Below the pieces are notes generated by a model, which did no database searches, had not been told where the DNA came from, and saw only the letters and a program-made list of their open reading frames with translations. Below, piece after piece: positions 1 to 8,647 of a stretch of 39,445 nt of DNA; within the stretch, counting starts at the first letter, position 1; each line of letters opens with the position of its first letter. The DNA is from Ignavibacteriales bacterium CG18_big_fil_WC_8_21_14_2_50_31_20 (GTDB lineage: Bacteria; Bacteroidota; Ignavibacteria; Ignavibacteriales; Melioribacteraceae). Made by a program: the position numbers and the translations under genes. The stretch is from the NCBI GenBank assembly GCA_002786785.1, contig PCUD01000079.1, positions 1-39,445 on the forward strand, written 5' to 3'.

Positions 1-3000
1 TTTTGCTATCATTTACAGAAAGAATAAGCACAATATCGGATTGTAAATCATCAAGATAAATTGCTCCGCTGTTATTTCCAAGCTCAGTTTGTTTAATTAC
101 AACACTATTTAACTTAAGCGAATCGCTATTAGTAAAATATGAAGGAACAATACTCTTCAACTTCCAGCCCGTCCAATTTATGGTATCTACCACAATTTTT
201 TCAATTGACGAATTATCGTTAACAAACCAATATTCCAAAACATTTTGCGAATTATCACCATAAATCCAAATACCAAAATCAATATCGGTAGATAATTTAG
301 GAAAGCCATTGTTGGAAGTTCTGCAAACGGCGTCAATTCCTAAAAATTTATATGCAAGTTTACCGGAATATTTGCCATTTTTAAATTTTGCATTACTAAT
401 AATAAATTGTGATAATAAATTATCCAATCCAACACTATTTTCTGTTTCAGTTGGATTTGACCAACCCGAATTGCTTTCAAAAGTGTCGTAAATAGTTCCA
501 GTAACGTATTTATTTGCTTCGGTTATAAAAGTAAATTCAAAATTTTGGTTTAAAGTAAGTCCTTTTGTATCGCCAACTTTTTCGGAAAGAACAATTTTAT
601 AAACGCTACTTTCGGCAAGTGGATTTGCTGGAGAAAATTTCACCTTTCCGCTTGCGTATTCTGATTGGTCAACAGAAATTTGAATATTATTTCCGTCCGA
701 ATCTTGAAACAACACATTTCCTGGAAGCGTTAATGATGAAATTGCTCCGTCAAAGGATAAAATTATATCTGGTTTTATGCTAACATTTCGACTTTCATTT
801 TCTGGATAAACCGAATTTAATGAAAGCGAATTCCGTTCTGTTTTAAAACTAAAAGTAACTTTCGAATTTAATTTTACTCCGCTTAAAGAATTTGCAGAAG
901 TATCAACAGCTACAAAATAGTTTGTGTTTGCTTCAAAAATGCTATTTGGTTTAAAGGTAAGAATCGTATTTTCACTGTTCCAAAGAAAAACTCCATTTAT
1001 TTGTGGAACAATTTGAATTGCATTTTCAACCGAAGCTCCATCAACTGGTTTATTAAACTCAAGCACAATTGAAGCATCAACTGAAATATTGCTCTCGTTA
1101 TTTTCTGGAAAAAGACTAACAATTTGAAGTGGAGTGTTGAATAATGTTAAATTATCAAAAAATAATGTTCCACTATTTTTTCCACTTACTGCTTGTCTAA
1201 TTGCAAATGAGTTAAATTTAAGCGAGCTAACATTTTCTATTGATCCCAAATCAAATGTTCTAAACTTCCAACCTACCCAATTAATTGTTCCCTGAAATCC
1301 CATTAAAAGGGTTGAGTTTTGGTCGGTAAACCAATATTGAAGAATTGATTCGCTATTATCACCAAAAACCCATATTCCAACCGAGTTTTCGTTGTGTAAA
1401 TCCAACACAAGTTCGGGCGAGTAAAGTATGCGAGTATATCCACCACTTGAAGTGGTAAATTTATAATCAAGTTTTGCCGAATTACTTCCAGAAAAAACGT
1501 TTTCGTTGCCAATAGTCATAAAAGTTGCGTTTGCATCGACTCCGCTGGTTAACATTTGCCAATCATTAATGGCTTCAAAATTATCTAAAACACTTCCAAC
1601 AACATCAAAAGATTCGCCAGTTGTAAATGTAATTTTGGTATTTTGGTTTGATAAAATTCCGTTTGCCCCCTCAATTCCATTATAAATAATCATTGAATAA
1701 GTGCTGTTTTCTTTCAACTTTTGGGTTGGAATAATTGTAACAGTCCCATCGGCACATTTGGATAAATCGTAATTTATTAAAAGTGGAAATCCCGAATTAT
1801 CAAAAAGCTGAATTTTACTTTCAACCGTAAAAGGATTTACTTCGCCATAAAAGTTAATTTGTGGATTTACAGAGGTGCTAACATCGGTTTCGTTATCGGC
1901 GGGATAAGTATTAACAATTTTAAGTGTGCGAGTGTAGCGAGCAGTAACGCCCCAAACTACAGGAGTTATTGTAATGTGACCTGTATTTGCATCCGCCCAA
2001 TCGTAAATTGCATTTTTTCCGTTAAGAATTCCACCATAATTTCCAGCATTTTTATCACCGTAAGGATCGTTGCAATATAAAGAATGTCCATCGCCATATT
2101 GTCCAATTGCCACAACAATATGTCCATCGGTTAAACTTGTAGTGCAAAGCATGTAAGGAAATTCCATATCCAGTTCAGCTTTTACTTTTGCCCAAGTAAT
2201 TGAAGCCGAGTGAGTCGCATCAATTCCGTGCTTTTCAAAAAACTCTTCACTATTGCTATTTGGACTTCCGTTATTCCACATATATCCATGAGCACCGCTT
2301 GTAAAACCGGGATTTCCATTAGGGTTAATAGTAAAATTATTATATGTATAGTTGTTATAAGTATAAACATCCGATAAATATTTTCCATATTGACTTGTAT
2401 AGCCGTGAGTATAAATTGGGTCTGGTGGCAAAATATTGTAAGATGCAATTATTTCCATTGCACTTGTTGCACCGCAAGCCAGATAACCTTGATGGCGTCC
2501 ATTTACTGGATCTTTAATCCACGGACCAGAATCTCGCGAGCTAAAAACCTGATGAATGTGCTGCCATTGCTCAAGTCCTTTAATCTGATCTGGATTTTCA
2601 AGCTTATTGTTGGAATAAAAAATATTGGCTTCAAGATTTTTTTCAAGTCTAAATATTGTCTCAGAATTTGATTTTGAATTTATTTGAATAATTTCGTTAT
2701 TGCTATAATTTTGGTAAATAATATTTCCATTTTGGGAATAATTTGGGTTCATCTCAAATGAGTTTTGTGAATCAGTAATTTTGGATAATTCGCTTTTTTC
2801 GATATTGTATTCAAATATGTCAGAATTTATTAGTCTCACATTTTCAAAATCGATTTCTTTGTTAAAAAATACGATTGATTTTGAATCACTTTTCCATTTT
2901 GGATTTTCACCATTGCCCACAAAAGATATGTTTTGAGAATTTAAATTGTACAAATTGATTTTTGCATCAACTGATTGAAATGCGAGCATTAAATTATTTG

Positions 3001-3580
3001 GCGACCATGTAGCGTTAAAATACTCAATTTCGCCATCTGATATTTTTTGAATTGACTGACTCTCTAAATCCAAAATACTCAGTTCACTTTGCTCATTTGA
3101 AAAAACAACTGATTTTCCGTTTGGCGAAATAGTTGCTCTATTTGTGTAAAATCCAAAATCAAATTTTATTGCTTCATTACCATTTATTATGAACAATTCA
3201 TTTTCAATTGTAAACGCAATTTTGTTGTTGGAAGAAAAAGAAACTTGACCAGAATTTTTAACAAAATCAAAAAGCTTTGTAAAAGTCCGTTTCTCCAAAT
3301 CGTAAATTGCTGGCGCTTGCAATTTGGTTTTTGAATCAATCAGCTTAAAGCCAATAAGCTGTCCGCTTGGCGAAACTTGAATATATCTTCCACAACCAGG
3401 AGCAGAAATAAGTTCTTCCAAATTTCCGTTATTCAAAAGATATAATGTTGATTCAAAATTATTTGTTAGCAAAATTCCGTGAGGAGTTTCAATTGGATTT
3501 ATTAAATATATTTCGTTTTTATCTTTAGCTATTAAATTGCTAAAACAAAGCATTAAAAATGCAACAAGAATATTTTTCAT
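1..3580 (-). CDS. Large exported multidomain protein: beta-propeller, C39-like cysteine protease, Ig-like and CBM-like modules (C-terminus beyond left edge)
   Basis: The frame is open from an ATG at 3580 to the window edge, about 1193 residues with no stop, so the C-terminus is missing. Residues 1-18 form a signal peptide (MKNILVAFLMLCFSNLIA), so the protein is secreted or surface-bound. Residues ~20-320 have repeated WD40/TolB-like strands (SPNGKSVVF, SPSGQLIGF). Residues ~345-545 look like a C39-type papain-fold peptidase: LACGATSA carries Cys369, DGHIVVAIG carries His487, and CNDPYGD carries Asp505, a complete putative triad. SbsA/Big_5-like Ig domains start near 550, 817 and 918 (each opens like YPADNETDVS or FPENNESNIS). 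Two copies of a ~150-residue CBM-like module lie near 661-812 and 1025-1190 (shared GIWV/GIWIYGDNS and FFDNL/YLDDL motifs). A cell-surface or extracellular peptidase is inferred; the substrate is unknown. Confidence 0.85.
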   Translation of the reverse strand, partial: MKNILVAFLMLCFSNLIAKDKNEIYLINPIETPHGILLTNNFESTLYLLNNGNLEELISAPGCGRYIQVSPSGQLIGFKLIDSKTKLQAPAIYDLEKRTFTKLFDFVKNSGQVSFSSNNKIAFTIENELFIINGNEAIKFDFGFYTNRATISPNGKSVVFSNEQSELSILDLESQSIQKISDGEIEYFNATWSPNNLMLAFQSVDAKINLYNLNSQNISFVGNGENPKWKSDSKSIVFFNKEIDFENVRLINSDIFEYNIEKSELSKITDSQNSFEMNPNYSQNGNIIYQNYSNNEIIQINSKSNSETIFRLEKNLEANIFYSNNKLENPDQIKGLEQWQHIHQVFSSRDSGPWIKDPVNGRHQGYLACGATSAMEIIASYNILPPDPIYTHGYTSQYGKYLSDVYTYNNYTYNNFTINPNGNPGFTSGAHGYMWNNGSPNSNSEEFFEKHGIDATHSASITWAKVKAELDMEFPYMLCTTSLTDGHIVVAIGQYGDGHSLYCNDPYGDKNAGNYGGILNGKNAIYDWADANTGHITITPVVWGVTARYTRTLKIVNTYPADNETDVSTSVNPQINFYGEVNPFTVESKIQLFDNSGFPLLINYDLSKCADGTVTIIPTQKLKENSTYSMIIYNGIEGANGILSNQNTKITFTTGESFDVVGSVLDNFEAINDWQMLTSGVDANATFMTIGNENVFSGSNSAKLDYKFTTSSGGYTRILYSPELVLDLHNENSVGIWVFGDNSESILQYWFTDQNSTLLMGFQGTINWVGWKFRTFDLGSIENVSSLKFNSFAIRQAVSGKNSGTLFFDNLTLFNTPLQIVSLFPENNESNISVDASIVLEFNKPVDGASVENAIQIVPQINGVFLWNSENTILTFKPNSIFEANTNYFVAVDTSANSLSGVKLNSKVTFSFKTERNSLSLNSVYPENESRNVSIKPDIILSFDGAISSLTLPGNVLFQDSDGNNIQISVDQSEYASGKVKFSPANPLAESSVYKIVLSEKVGDTKGLTLNQNFEFTFITEANKYVTGTIYDTFESNSGWSNPTETENSVGLDNLLSQFIISNAKFKNGKYSGKLAYKFLGIDAVCRTSNNGFPKLSTDIDFGIWIYGDNSQNVLEYWFVNDNSSIEKIVVDTINWTGWKLKSIVPSYFTNSDSLKLNSVVIKQTELGNNSGAIYLDDLQSDIVLILSVNDSK

Positions 3581-3609
3581 TTTTGATTTCTTTCAATTAT
3601 AAATATTTA

Positions 3610-3617
3610 CAAAGATA
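3610..3617 (-). promoter_or_regulatory. Bacteroidota-type -7 promoter element (TATCTTTG)
   Basis: On the minus strand the sequence reads TATCTTTG, an exact match to the TAnnTTTG -7 consensus of Bacteroidota primary sigma factors. It lies about 30 bases upstream of the ATG at 3580. The -33 box is not clear (TTTG occurs at a shorter than ideal spacing). It would drive the large exported protein separately from the upstream TPR-like gene. Confidence 0.45.
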
Positions 3618-3678
3618 ACCCAATACAAATTCAAAAGAAATTTTAAAATGCGTCATTTGAAAGAGAAAAAGATGGAAT

Positions 3679-5115
3679 TTAATTTTGCTTATATTTTGTT
3701 TCTAAATCTTCCAATCTAAATGTCAATTTGTTATAATCGGCTTCTTCAATTTTTTTAATAAGAATTCTTGCTTTGTCCAAATGAATATTTTCTTTTAAGT
3801 AAACATCTAACTGAAATCTTAAAGCAAGTGTTTTGTTTCTTTTATCTGCAGATATTTCAGCGTTCTCAAAAAATGGCAATGCTTCAATTGGTTTATTCTG
3901 TTGAAATAAAGCAATTCCTTGAAGCAGATTAAATTCAGCTATGTAATATTTTTCCAAAAACTTAGGTTGTTTTAAAATGAGTTTGTTGAAAGCAGAATAA
4001 TTTTCCGTTGCTAAAAGTGTTGTGAGTTTGTAGATGTATTTTGATTCAGCTTCGTTTTTTAAGTCAAGTTCAAATAGGGCAGCATAAAAATCATTTAGCT
4101 TAGATTTATATATTTTAATTGCATCTGGGTTTTTGTTTAACCAATTGGTGTAAACACAATAATATTTTGTGTGTTCAATTATTCCTTTCCAAGTGTTAGG
4201 ATTTTGGAATGCACAATTTGCATGTTTGGCAGAGGAATCAACTTGGTTGGTAATAAAATAGTATTTAGCTTTTACAAAATTATCAACAATGCCATAATTA
4301 TCATTTTTGATTTTAGTACTAACTTTTTTTGCTTGGGTTAGATTCAAAAGAGTGTGGCAATACCAATTTAAAACTCTTTTGTTTTTGGGATATATTTTAA
4401 TAAACTCTTCAAAAAAACCAATTGCCTTGTTGGGATTGTCTTCCATAACCGTATTTATTTCAATTAACATTAAAAGCGCTTGTGCATAAACTAATTTGGA
4501 GTTTTTTACTGCAAGATTTATAAAAGTTATTCCCTCATTTCTGTTTCCAGAAACGCCAAGTATTGAAGCAATAAAGCCAGTAAATCCGTTTAGGCGAGCG
4601 GCATAGTAACTAAAAACTCCTGGATATAAATAAGCATCGTAACATTCTGGAAATTCATCAATTATATCTTCAAACATTCCATTGGCTTTTATTCCATTTA
4701 CATAAGCAGCCCACCACGAGCCATTTAATCCCGCATAACGCGAATAATATCCGTGCAGCGAAGCAATATAAAAACGATTAGTTGGAGTGATAGGAATATC
4801 GTTTAAAATTTGAATTGCGTCTTCAAGCTTTGCAATTGATTCATTTACAAGAATTTCACGCAGTGAATCTCGTCCATTTATTGAAGAGAGGTTTATTTTT
4901 TCATGCAACTCTAAAGCATCTGAGCTAAAATAGTGGAAATAATATTTGGGATTTTTTTTGTCTAATTTAATTAACGAATCACAAATACTTTTAACTTTTT
5001 CGTACTCATCATTGTAAGTTAAAGCGATTAGCTTTTTATCTAATGAATCTACTTTAAGAAAATTTTGAGAAAAAATTGTTGAAGAGAGGAAAAGAAATAT
5101 CCATATATTTTTCAT
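3679..5115 (-). CDS. Exported TPR-like (alpha-helical repeat) protein
   Basis: About 478 residues when started at the ATG at 5115. An in-frame ATG at 5157 would add 14 residues (MSICFFYYYFGYEF) in front of what is plainly a signal peptide (MKNIWIFLFLSSTIFSQ), so 5115 is preferred. The mature part is built of helical segments resembling tetratricopeptide repeats, for example KAIGFFEEFIKIYPKNKRVL and KPIEALPFFENAEISADKRN near the C-terminus. No catalytic motif was recognised. It is probably a periplasmic or surface scaffold protein. It precedes the large C39-like protein by 98 bases on the same strand and may be functionally linked to it. Family assignment beyond TPR-like is not possible by eye. 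Confidence 0.75.
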   Translation of the reverse strand: MKNIWIFLFLSSTIFSQNFLKVDSLDKKLIALTYNDEYEKVKSICDSLIKLDKKNPKYYFHYFSSDALELHEKINLSSINGRDSLREILVNESIAKLEDAIQILNDIPITPTNRFYIASLHGYYSRYAGLNGSWWAAYVNGIKANGMFEDIIDEFPECYDAYLYPGVFSYYAARLNGFTGFIASILGVSGNRNEGITFINLAVKNSKLVYAQALLMLIEINTVMEDNPNKAIGFFEEFIKIYPKNKRVLNWYCHTLLNLTQAKKVSTKIKNDNYGIVDNFVKAKYYFITNQVDSSAKHANCAFQNPNTWKGIIEHTKYYCVYTNWLNKNPDAIKIYKSKLNDFYAALFELDLKNEAESKYIYKLTTLLATENYSAFNKLILKQPKFLEKYYIAEFNLLQGIALFQQNKPIEALPFFENAEISADKRNKTLALRFQLDVYLKENIHLDKARILIKKIEEADYNKLTFRLEDLETKYKQN

Positions 5116-5221
5116 AAACTCATAGCCAAAATAATAATAAAAAAAGCAAATACTCAATGTGGAAAATAAGAAAATAATAATTAACTTTTGATTAAAGATA
5201 AAAACACAAAATGAGGTCGAG

Positions 5222-7675
5222 ATGGAAAATCTTTTTTCAAATAGTATTACAAACGAAGAACTTTTTGAGAACCTTTATTTTTCTAAAAATGAAAAAGACA
5301 TAGAAAAAGTAATAAACACTTATTCAGAAATTTTCATGCATGAAAATTGGTTTCCACTTAATGGAACTGAAAATAATTTTGGAACTGTTGAAAATCAACA
5401 AGCATCTCCAATACCAGCATTAATTGAAAAAATAACAAATTCAATTGATGCTATTTTGACGAAAAAGTGTATTGAAGCTGGAATTGATCCGAAGTCTAAG
5501 GACGCGCCTCGAACAATGGAGAAAGCAATTGAATTGTTTTTTCCCGACCATAAAAAATGGGATTTGTATTCATTTCGCAAGACTCAATCAGAAGAGATTC
5601 AAATAATTGCAGATGGTCCTAGGATGGATACCTCGTTAATTATTTATGATAATGGAGAAGGACAGCATCCAGAAGATTTTAATAAAACATTTCTTTCTTT
5701 ATCGCGTGGAAACAAAAATGAAATTAAATTTGTCCAAGGGAAATATAATATGGGCGGAAGCGGTGCAATAGTATTTTGTGGCAAAAACCGATATCACTTA
5801 ATTGCATCCAAAAGATTTGACAAGACGGGGAAATTCGGATTTACATTAATCAGAAAACATCCTTTTACTGAGGAAGAAAAAACGACAAAAAAGAACACTT
5901 GGTATGAATATTTAACTGTAAATAAAGAAATTCCATCGTTCGAAATTGAAGCATTAGAATTAGGACTCTATAATAGAAAATTTATAACAGGGACAATTCT
6001 TAAGCTATATTCTTATGATCTACCTTCTGGTGCTCGTTCTGTGATTTCAAGAGATTTAAATCAAAGTATAAATGAATATTTATTTGAACCAGCATTGCCG
6101 TGTTATACAATTGATAAACATCAAAGATATCCAGACGATAGAAATTTGGAAAGAGATTTATATGGTTTAAAAAGACGACTTGAAGACAACAAGGGAAAAT
6201 ATGTTGAGGATTATTTTCTTGAAACATATGATGACAAAAAAATAGGAAATCTAAAAATTACTTGTTACGTTTTTAAAACAAAAATTGATGATAAAAAAGC
6301 GAAGGAAAGTAAGGAGGCAATTAGGAGAGAGTTTTTCAAAAATAATATGTCCGTTCTTTTTTCTCAAAATGGACAGGTTCAAGGATACTTTACGTCTGAG
6401 TTTATTTCAAAAACATTAAAAATGCAATTTTTAAAAGACTATTTGCTCATTCATGTTGATTGTACAAACCTTGAATACGAGATTCGCTCTCAACTTTTTA
6501 TGGCTTCACGTGATAGATTGAAGAATGGAGAAGAAACTGCTCTGCTGAGAGAAACGATAGGCAAAGTATTGTTAAAGAGTAAACTTGTAGAGATAAACAA
6601 AAAACGCAAAGACTCTATTTCCTTTGCTAGTGAAGATAAAAATGAATTGTTAAAATCCTTTACTAAAAACTTACCACTCAAAAGTGATTTATTGAAATTA
6701 CTTAATAGCACATTCAAACTTGAAGATAATAGTCCAAAACCAGAAAAGAAAAAGGATAAAGGAAAAAAGCCTAAGGGGAAGGAAAAAGAATTTAATCCAA
6801 AACGATTTCCTTCATTCTTTAAGTATGGAAAAGATGGGACTATGGATAAACCAATAATTAAAATACCTCTAGGCGGTGAGAAAACAATAAGATTTAGCAC
6901 AGATGTTGAGAATGATTATTTTGTAAGAGTTGAAGAACCAGGCGAGTTGGAGGTTGGAACATTAAAGCAGAATGAAAACGAAACTGAAGGTGGAAGAAAA
7001 CCAGGAGAACCCAAAAAGATAGAAGAATTATTTTATGTTCAAAAAAGTAATCCACAAGATGGTACGATAAAAATAGTTTTTGCACCAACTGAAGATGTTA
7101 AGATTAATGATACCGTTGAAATTAAAGCTACATTGTCAAATCCTGGAAATGACTTTGATCAAATCTTTCTTGTTAAAATTGTTGAACCAGAACATAAAAA
7201 GGAAAAAGTTAAAAAAGAAGAAAATGATGAAGATAATAAAATAGGTTTACCAGAATTAATCTTAGTATATAAAGAAAAGACGGAAAATGAAGATAGACGA
7301 ACGTGGGCTGACTTGGATGAAAATGGAATACCTATGGAGTTTAATACAATTGTGCACCCAATGGCAGAAGCTGATGTTTTGGAAACTATATTTGTAAATA
7401 TGGATAGCAATGTTTTGAAAAATTACAAATCAACTTTGAAGTCTGAAGAACAATATGAGCTAGCAGAAAAACGGTACTACACTTCTGTCTATTTTCATAC
7501 GTTGTTTTTATTTACAATAAGTAAAAATAAAAAGTATTCTATGAGGCAAACAATAGGTGAAGAAGAACAAGACCGTGATTTAGTAGAATATGTAAAAGAT
7601 GTATTTGAAAGCTACTACGCCCAATTCCTACTCAACTTTGGAATTGAGCAGTTAGTTGATAGTTTGGATGGGTGA
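5222..7675 (+). CDS. GHKL (HSP90/MORC-like) ATPase, candidate defence effector
   Basis: The 817-residue protein carries the Bergerat ATP-binding fold. The N-box holds Glu69 and Asn73 in LIEKITNSIDAI, the G1 box is Asp143 in DNGEGQ, and the G2 box is GKYNMGGSGA at 173-182. This arrangement fits MORC, HSP90 or MutL-type ATPases, which dimerise on ATP binding. Residues ~490-520 form a Lys/Glu-rich linker, ~530-660 look beta-rich, a second charged linker follows (KEKVKKEENDEDN), and a helical C-terminal domain ends the protein. No nuclease motif was recognised. A weak Shine-Dalgarno (GAGG) precedes the ATG. The gene runs towards the kinase gene; its TGA ends at 7675 and the kinase stop begins at 7676. 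Prokaryotic MORC-like ATPases are known from defence islands; a role here as sensor or effector is inference. Confidence 0.8.
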   Translation: MENLFSNSITNEELFENLYFSKNEKDIEKVINTYSEIFMHENWFPLNGTENNFGTVENQQASPIPALIEKITNSIDAILTKKCIEAGIDPKSKDAPRTMEKAIELFFPDHKKWDLYSFRKTQSEEIQIIADGPRMDTSLIIYDNGEGQHPEDFNKTFLSLSRGNKNEIKFVQGKYNMGGSGAIVFCGKNRYHLIASKRFDKTGKFGFTLIRKHPFTEEEKTTKKNTWYEYLTVNKEIPSFEIEALELGLYNRKFITGTILKLYSYDLPSGARSVISRDLNQSINEYLFEPALPCYTIDKHQRYPDDRNLERDLYGLKRRLEDNKGKYVEDYFLETYDDKKIGNLKITCYVFKTKIDDKKAKESKEAIRREFFKNNMSVLFSQNGQVQGYFTSEFISKTLKMQFLKDYLLIHVDCTNLEYEIRSQLFMASRDRLKNGEETALLRETIGKVLLKSKLVEINKKRKDSISFASEDKNELLKSFTKNLPLKSDLLKLLNSTFKLEDNSPKPEKKKDKGKKPKGKEKEFNPKRFPSFFKYGKDGTMDKPIIKIPLGGEKTIRFSTDVENDYFVRVEEPGELEVGTLKQNENETEGGRKPGEPKKIEELFYVQKSNPQDGTIKIVFAPTEDVKINDTVEIKATLSNPGNDFDQIFLVKIVEPEHKKEKVKKEENDEDNKIGLPELILVYKEKTENEDRRTWADLDENGIPMEFNTIVHPMAEADVLETIFVNMDSNVLKNYKSTLKSEEQYELAEKRYYTSVYFHTLFLFTISKNKKYSMRQTIGEEEQDRDLVEYVKDVFESYYAQFLLNFGIEQLVDSLDG

Positions 7676-8647
7676 TTATTTAGGAATTGAATGTTTTGCG
7701 TGAATACTTAATAAGACTCTTTCTATATCCAATAATTCAGGTCTATTCTGCTTAGAATACTTTAACATATTATTAATTAAGACAAACAACTCATTATCTT
7801 TTATCTCAAAATCTGATTCATGCAAATTACCAATTGGTAAATTAGATTGAAATACATACCAAAACATCTTTCCTAATTGAAAAATATCTGACTTAAAGTC
7901 AATTTTACAATCAAAGCTAAATTCTAATTTCTTCTTTTCAGTCAGGACTTTATTCATTACTTCAGGAGACAACCACCCATATGGGCCAATTTTTTCATTT
8001 TCAATATCAATTGATTTTTCTTCATCTTGATGTGCTGCGAGCCCAAGGTCTCCTATTTTTAAATTTCCATTACAAAAAAGAATGTTGTCGCTTTTGATAT
8101 CTCTGTGGAAATACTTTAAACTATGAAGCTTAATGAATGCTTTTGTAATGGTTATACATAGTTCAATTTTATCAATAAGTTCTAAACGTTTATTTTCTAT
8201 TAGATTCGTTAGATCTTGTTCAGCATATTCCATTAAGTAATATTTATAAGAAAACTCACGAAGGGGTGATTTACTAGAAGGTCGTTTCTTTATTATTACT
8301 TCTCCTGAATCAAATATTTCAATAATATTCTGAATGTTTTTTTTCTTGCAGTCAGTTAAAACAGCAATTTCATAATTAAAGCGTTTTAGCCTAGTATTTT
8401 CATAATAATAAAATTTACATATCTTCATAACCAACGAGGGGACACTATCAACGATATCCTCACTAATTTTTGATAAGAGTAAGATATATGAATTTCCACC
8501 TTTTTCAATAATATTTGTTATTACTAGATCATCACCATTAATATTAATTATATTCTTCTCTATTTCTTCTGAGAGAATAAAGCGGTTTCCTTGGATAGTA
8601 CAGCCATTGGGTAGTCTTAATCTAGTTGACATCAAAAAACTCGACAT
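7676..8647 (-). CDS. Serine/threonine protein kinase, last gene of Ssp-like defence operon
   Basis: 323 residues forming a single eukaryotic-type kinase domain with no transmembrane segment, so cytoplasmic. Visible motifs: beta-3 lysine in VMKI (Lys75), alpha-C glutamate in NYEIAVL (Glu93), catalytic loop HRDIKSDN (181-188, Asp183 and Asn188), metal-binding DLG (Asp200) in place of DFG, and LSPE (226-229) as the APE equivalent. The glycine-rich loop is poor (EKGGNSYILLL). All key catalytic residues remain, so activity is expected. The frame overlaps the DUF262 gene by 26 bases from this ATG, or by 11 bases if translation starts at Met6 (8632); either implies translational coupling. Kinases occur in several phage-defence systems; the substrate here (DUF262 protein, GHKL ATPase or a phage protein) is unknown. 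Confidence 0.85.
   Translation of the reverse strand: MSSFLMSTRLRLPNGCTIQGNRFILSEEIEKNIININGDDLVITNIIEKGGNSYILLLSKISEDIVDSVPSLVMKICKFYYYENTRLKRFNYEIAVLTDCKKKNIQNIIEIFDSGEVIIKKRPSSKSPLREFSYKYYLMEYAEQDLTNLIENKRLELIDKIELCITITKAFIKLHSLKYFHRDIKSDNILFCNGNLKIGDLGLAAHQDEEKSIDIENEKIGPYGWLSPEVMNKVLTEKKKLEFSFDCKIDFKSDIFQLGKMFWYVFQSNLPIGNLHESDFEIKDNELFVLINNMLKYSKQNRPELLDIERVLLSIHAKHSIPK

Noticed and set aside
2182-2671. Short frames on both strands around 2.2-2.7 kb
   Set aside because: They overlap the catalytic region of the large exported protein in other frames; no independent evidence.
6490-6900. 136-residue minus-strand frame inside the GHKL gene
   Set aside because: Shadow of the Lys/Glu-rich linker; low-complexity Ser/Leu/Phe sequence and no ribosome site.
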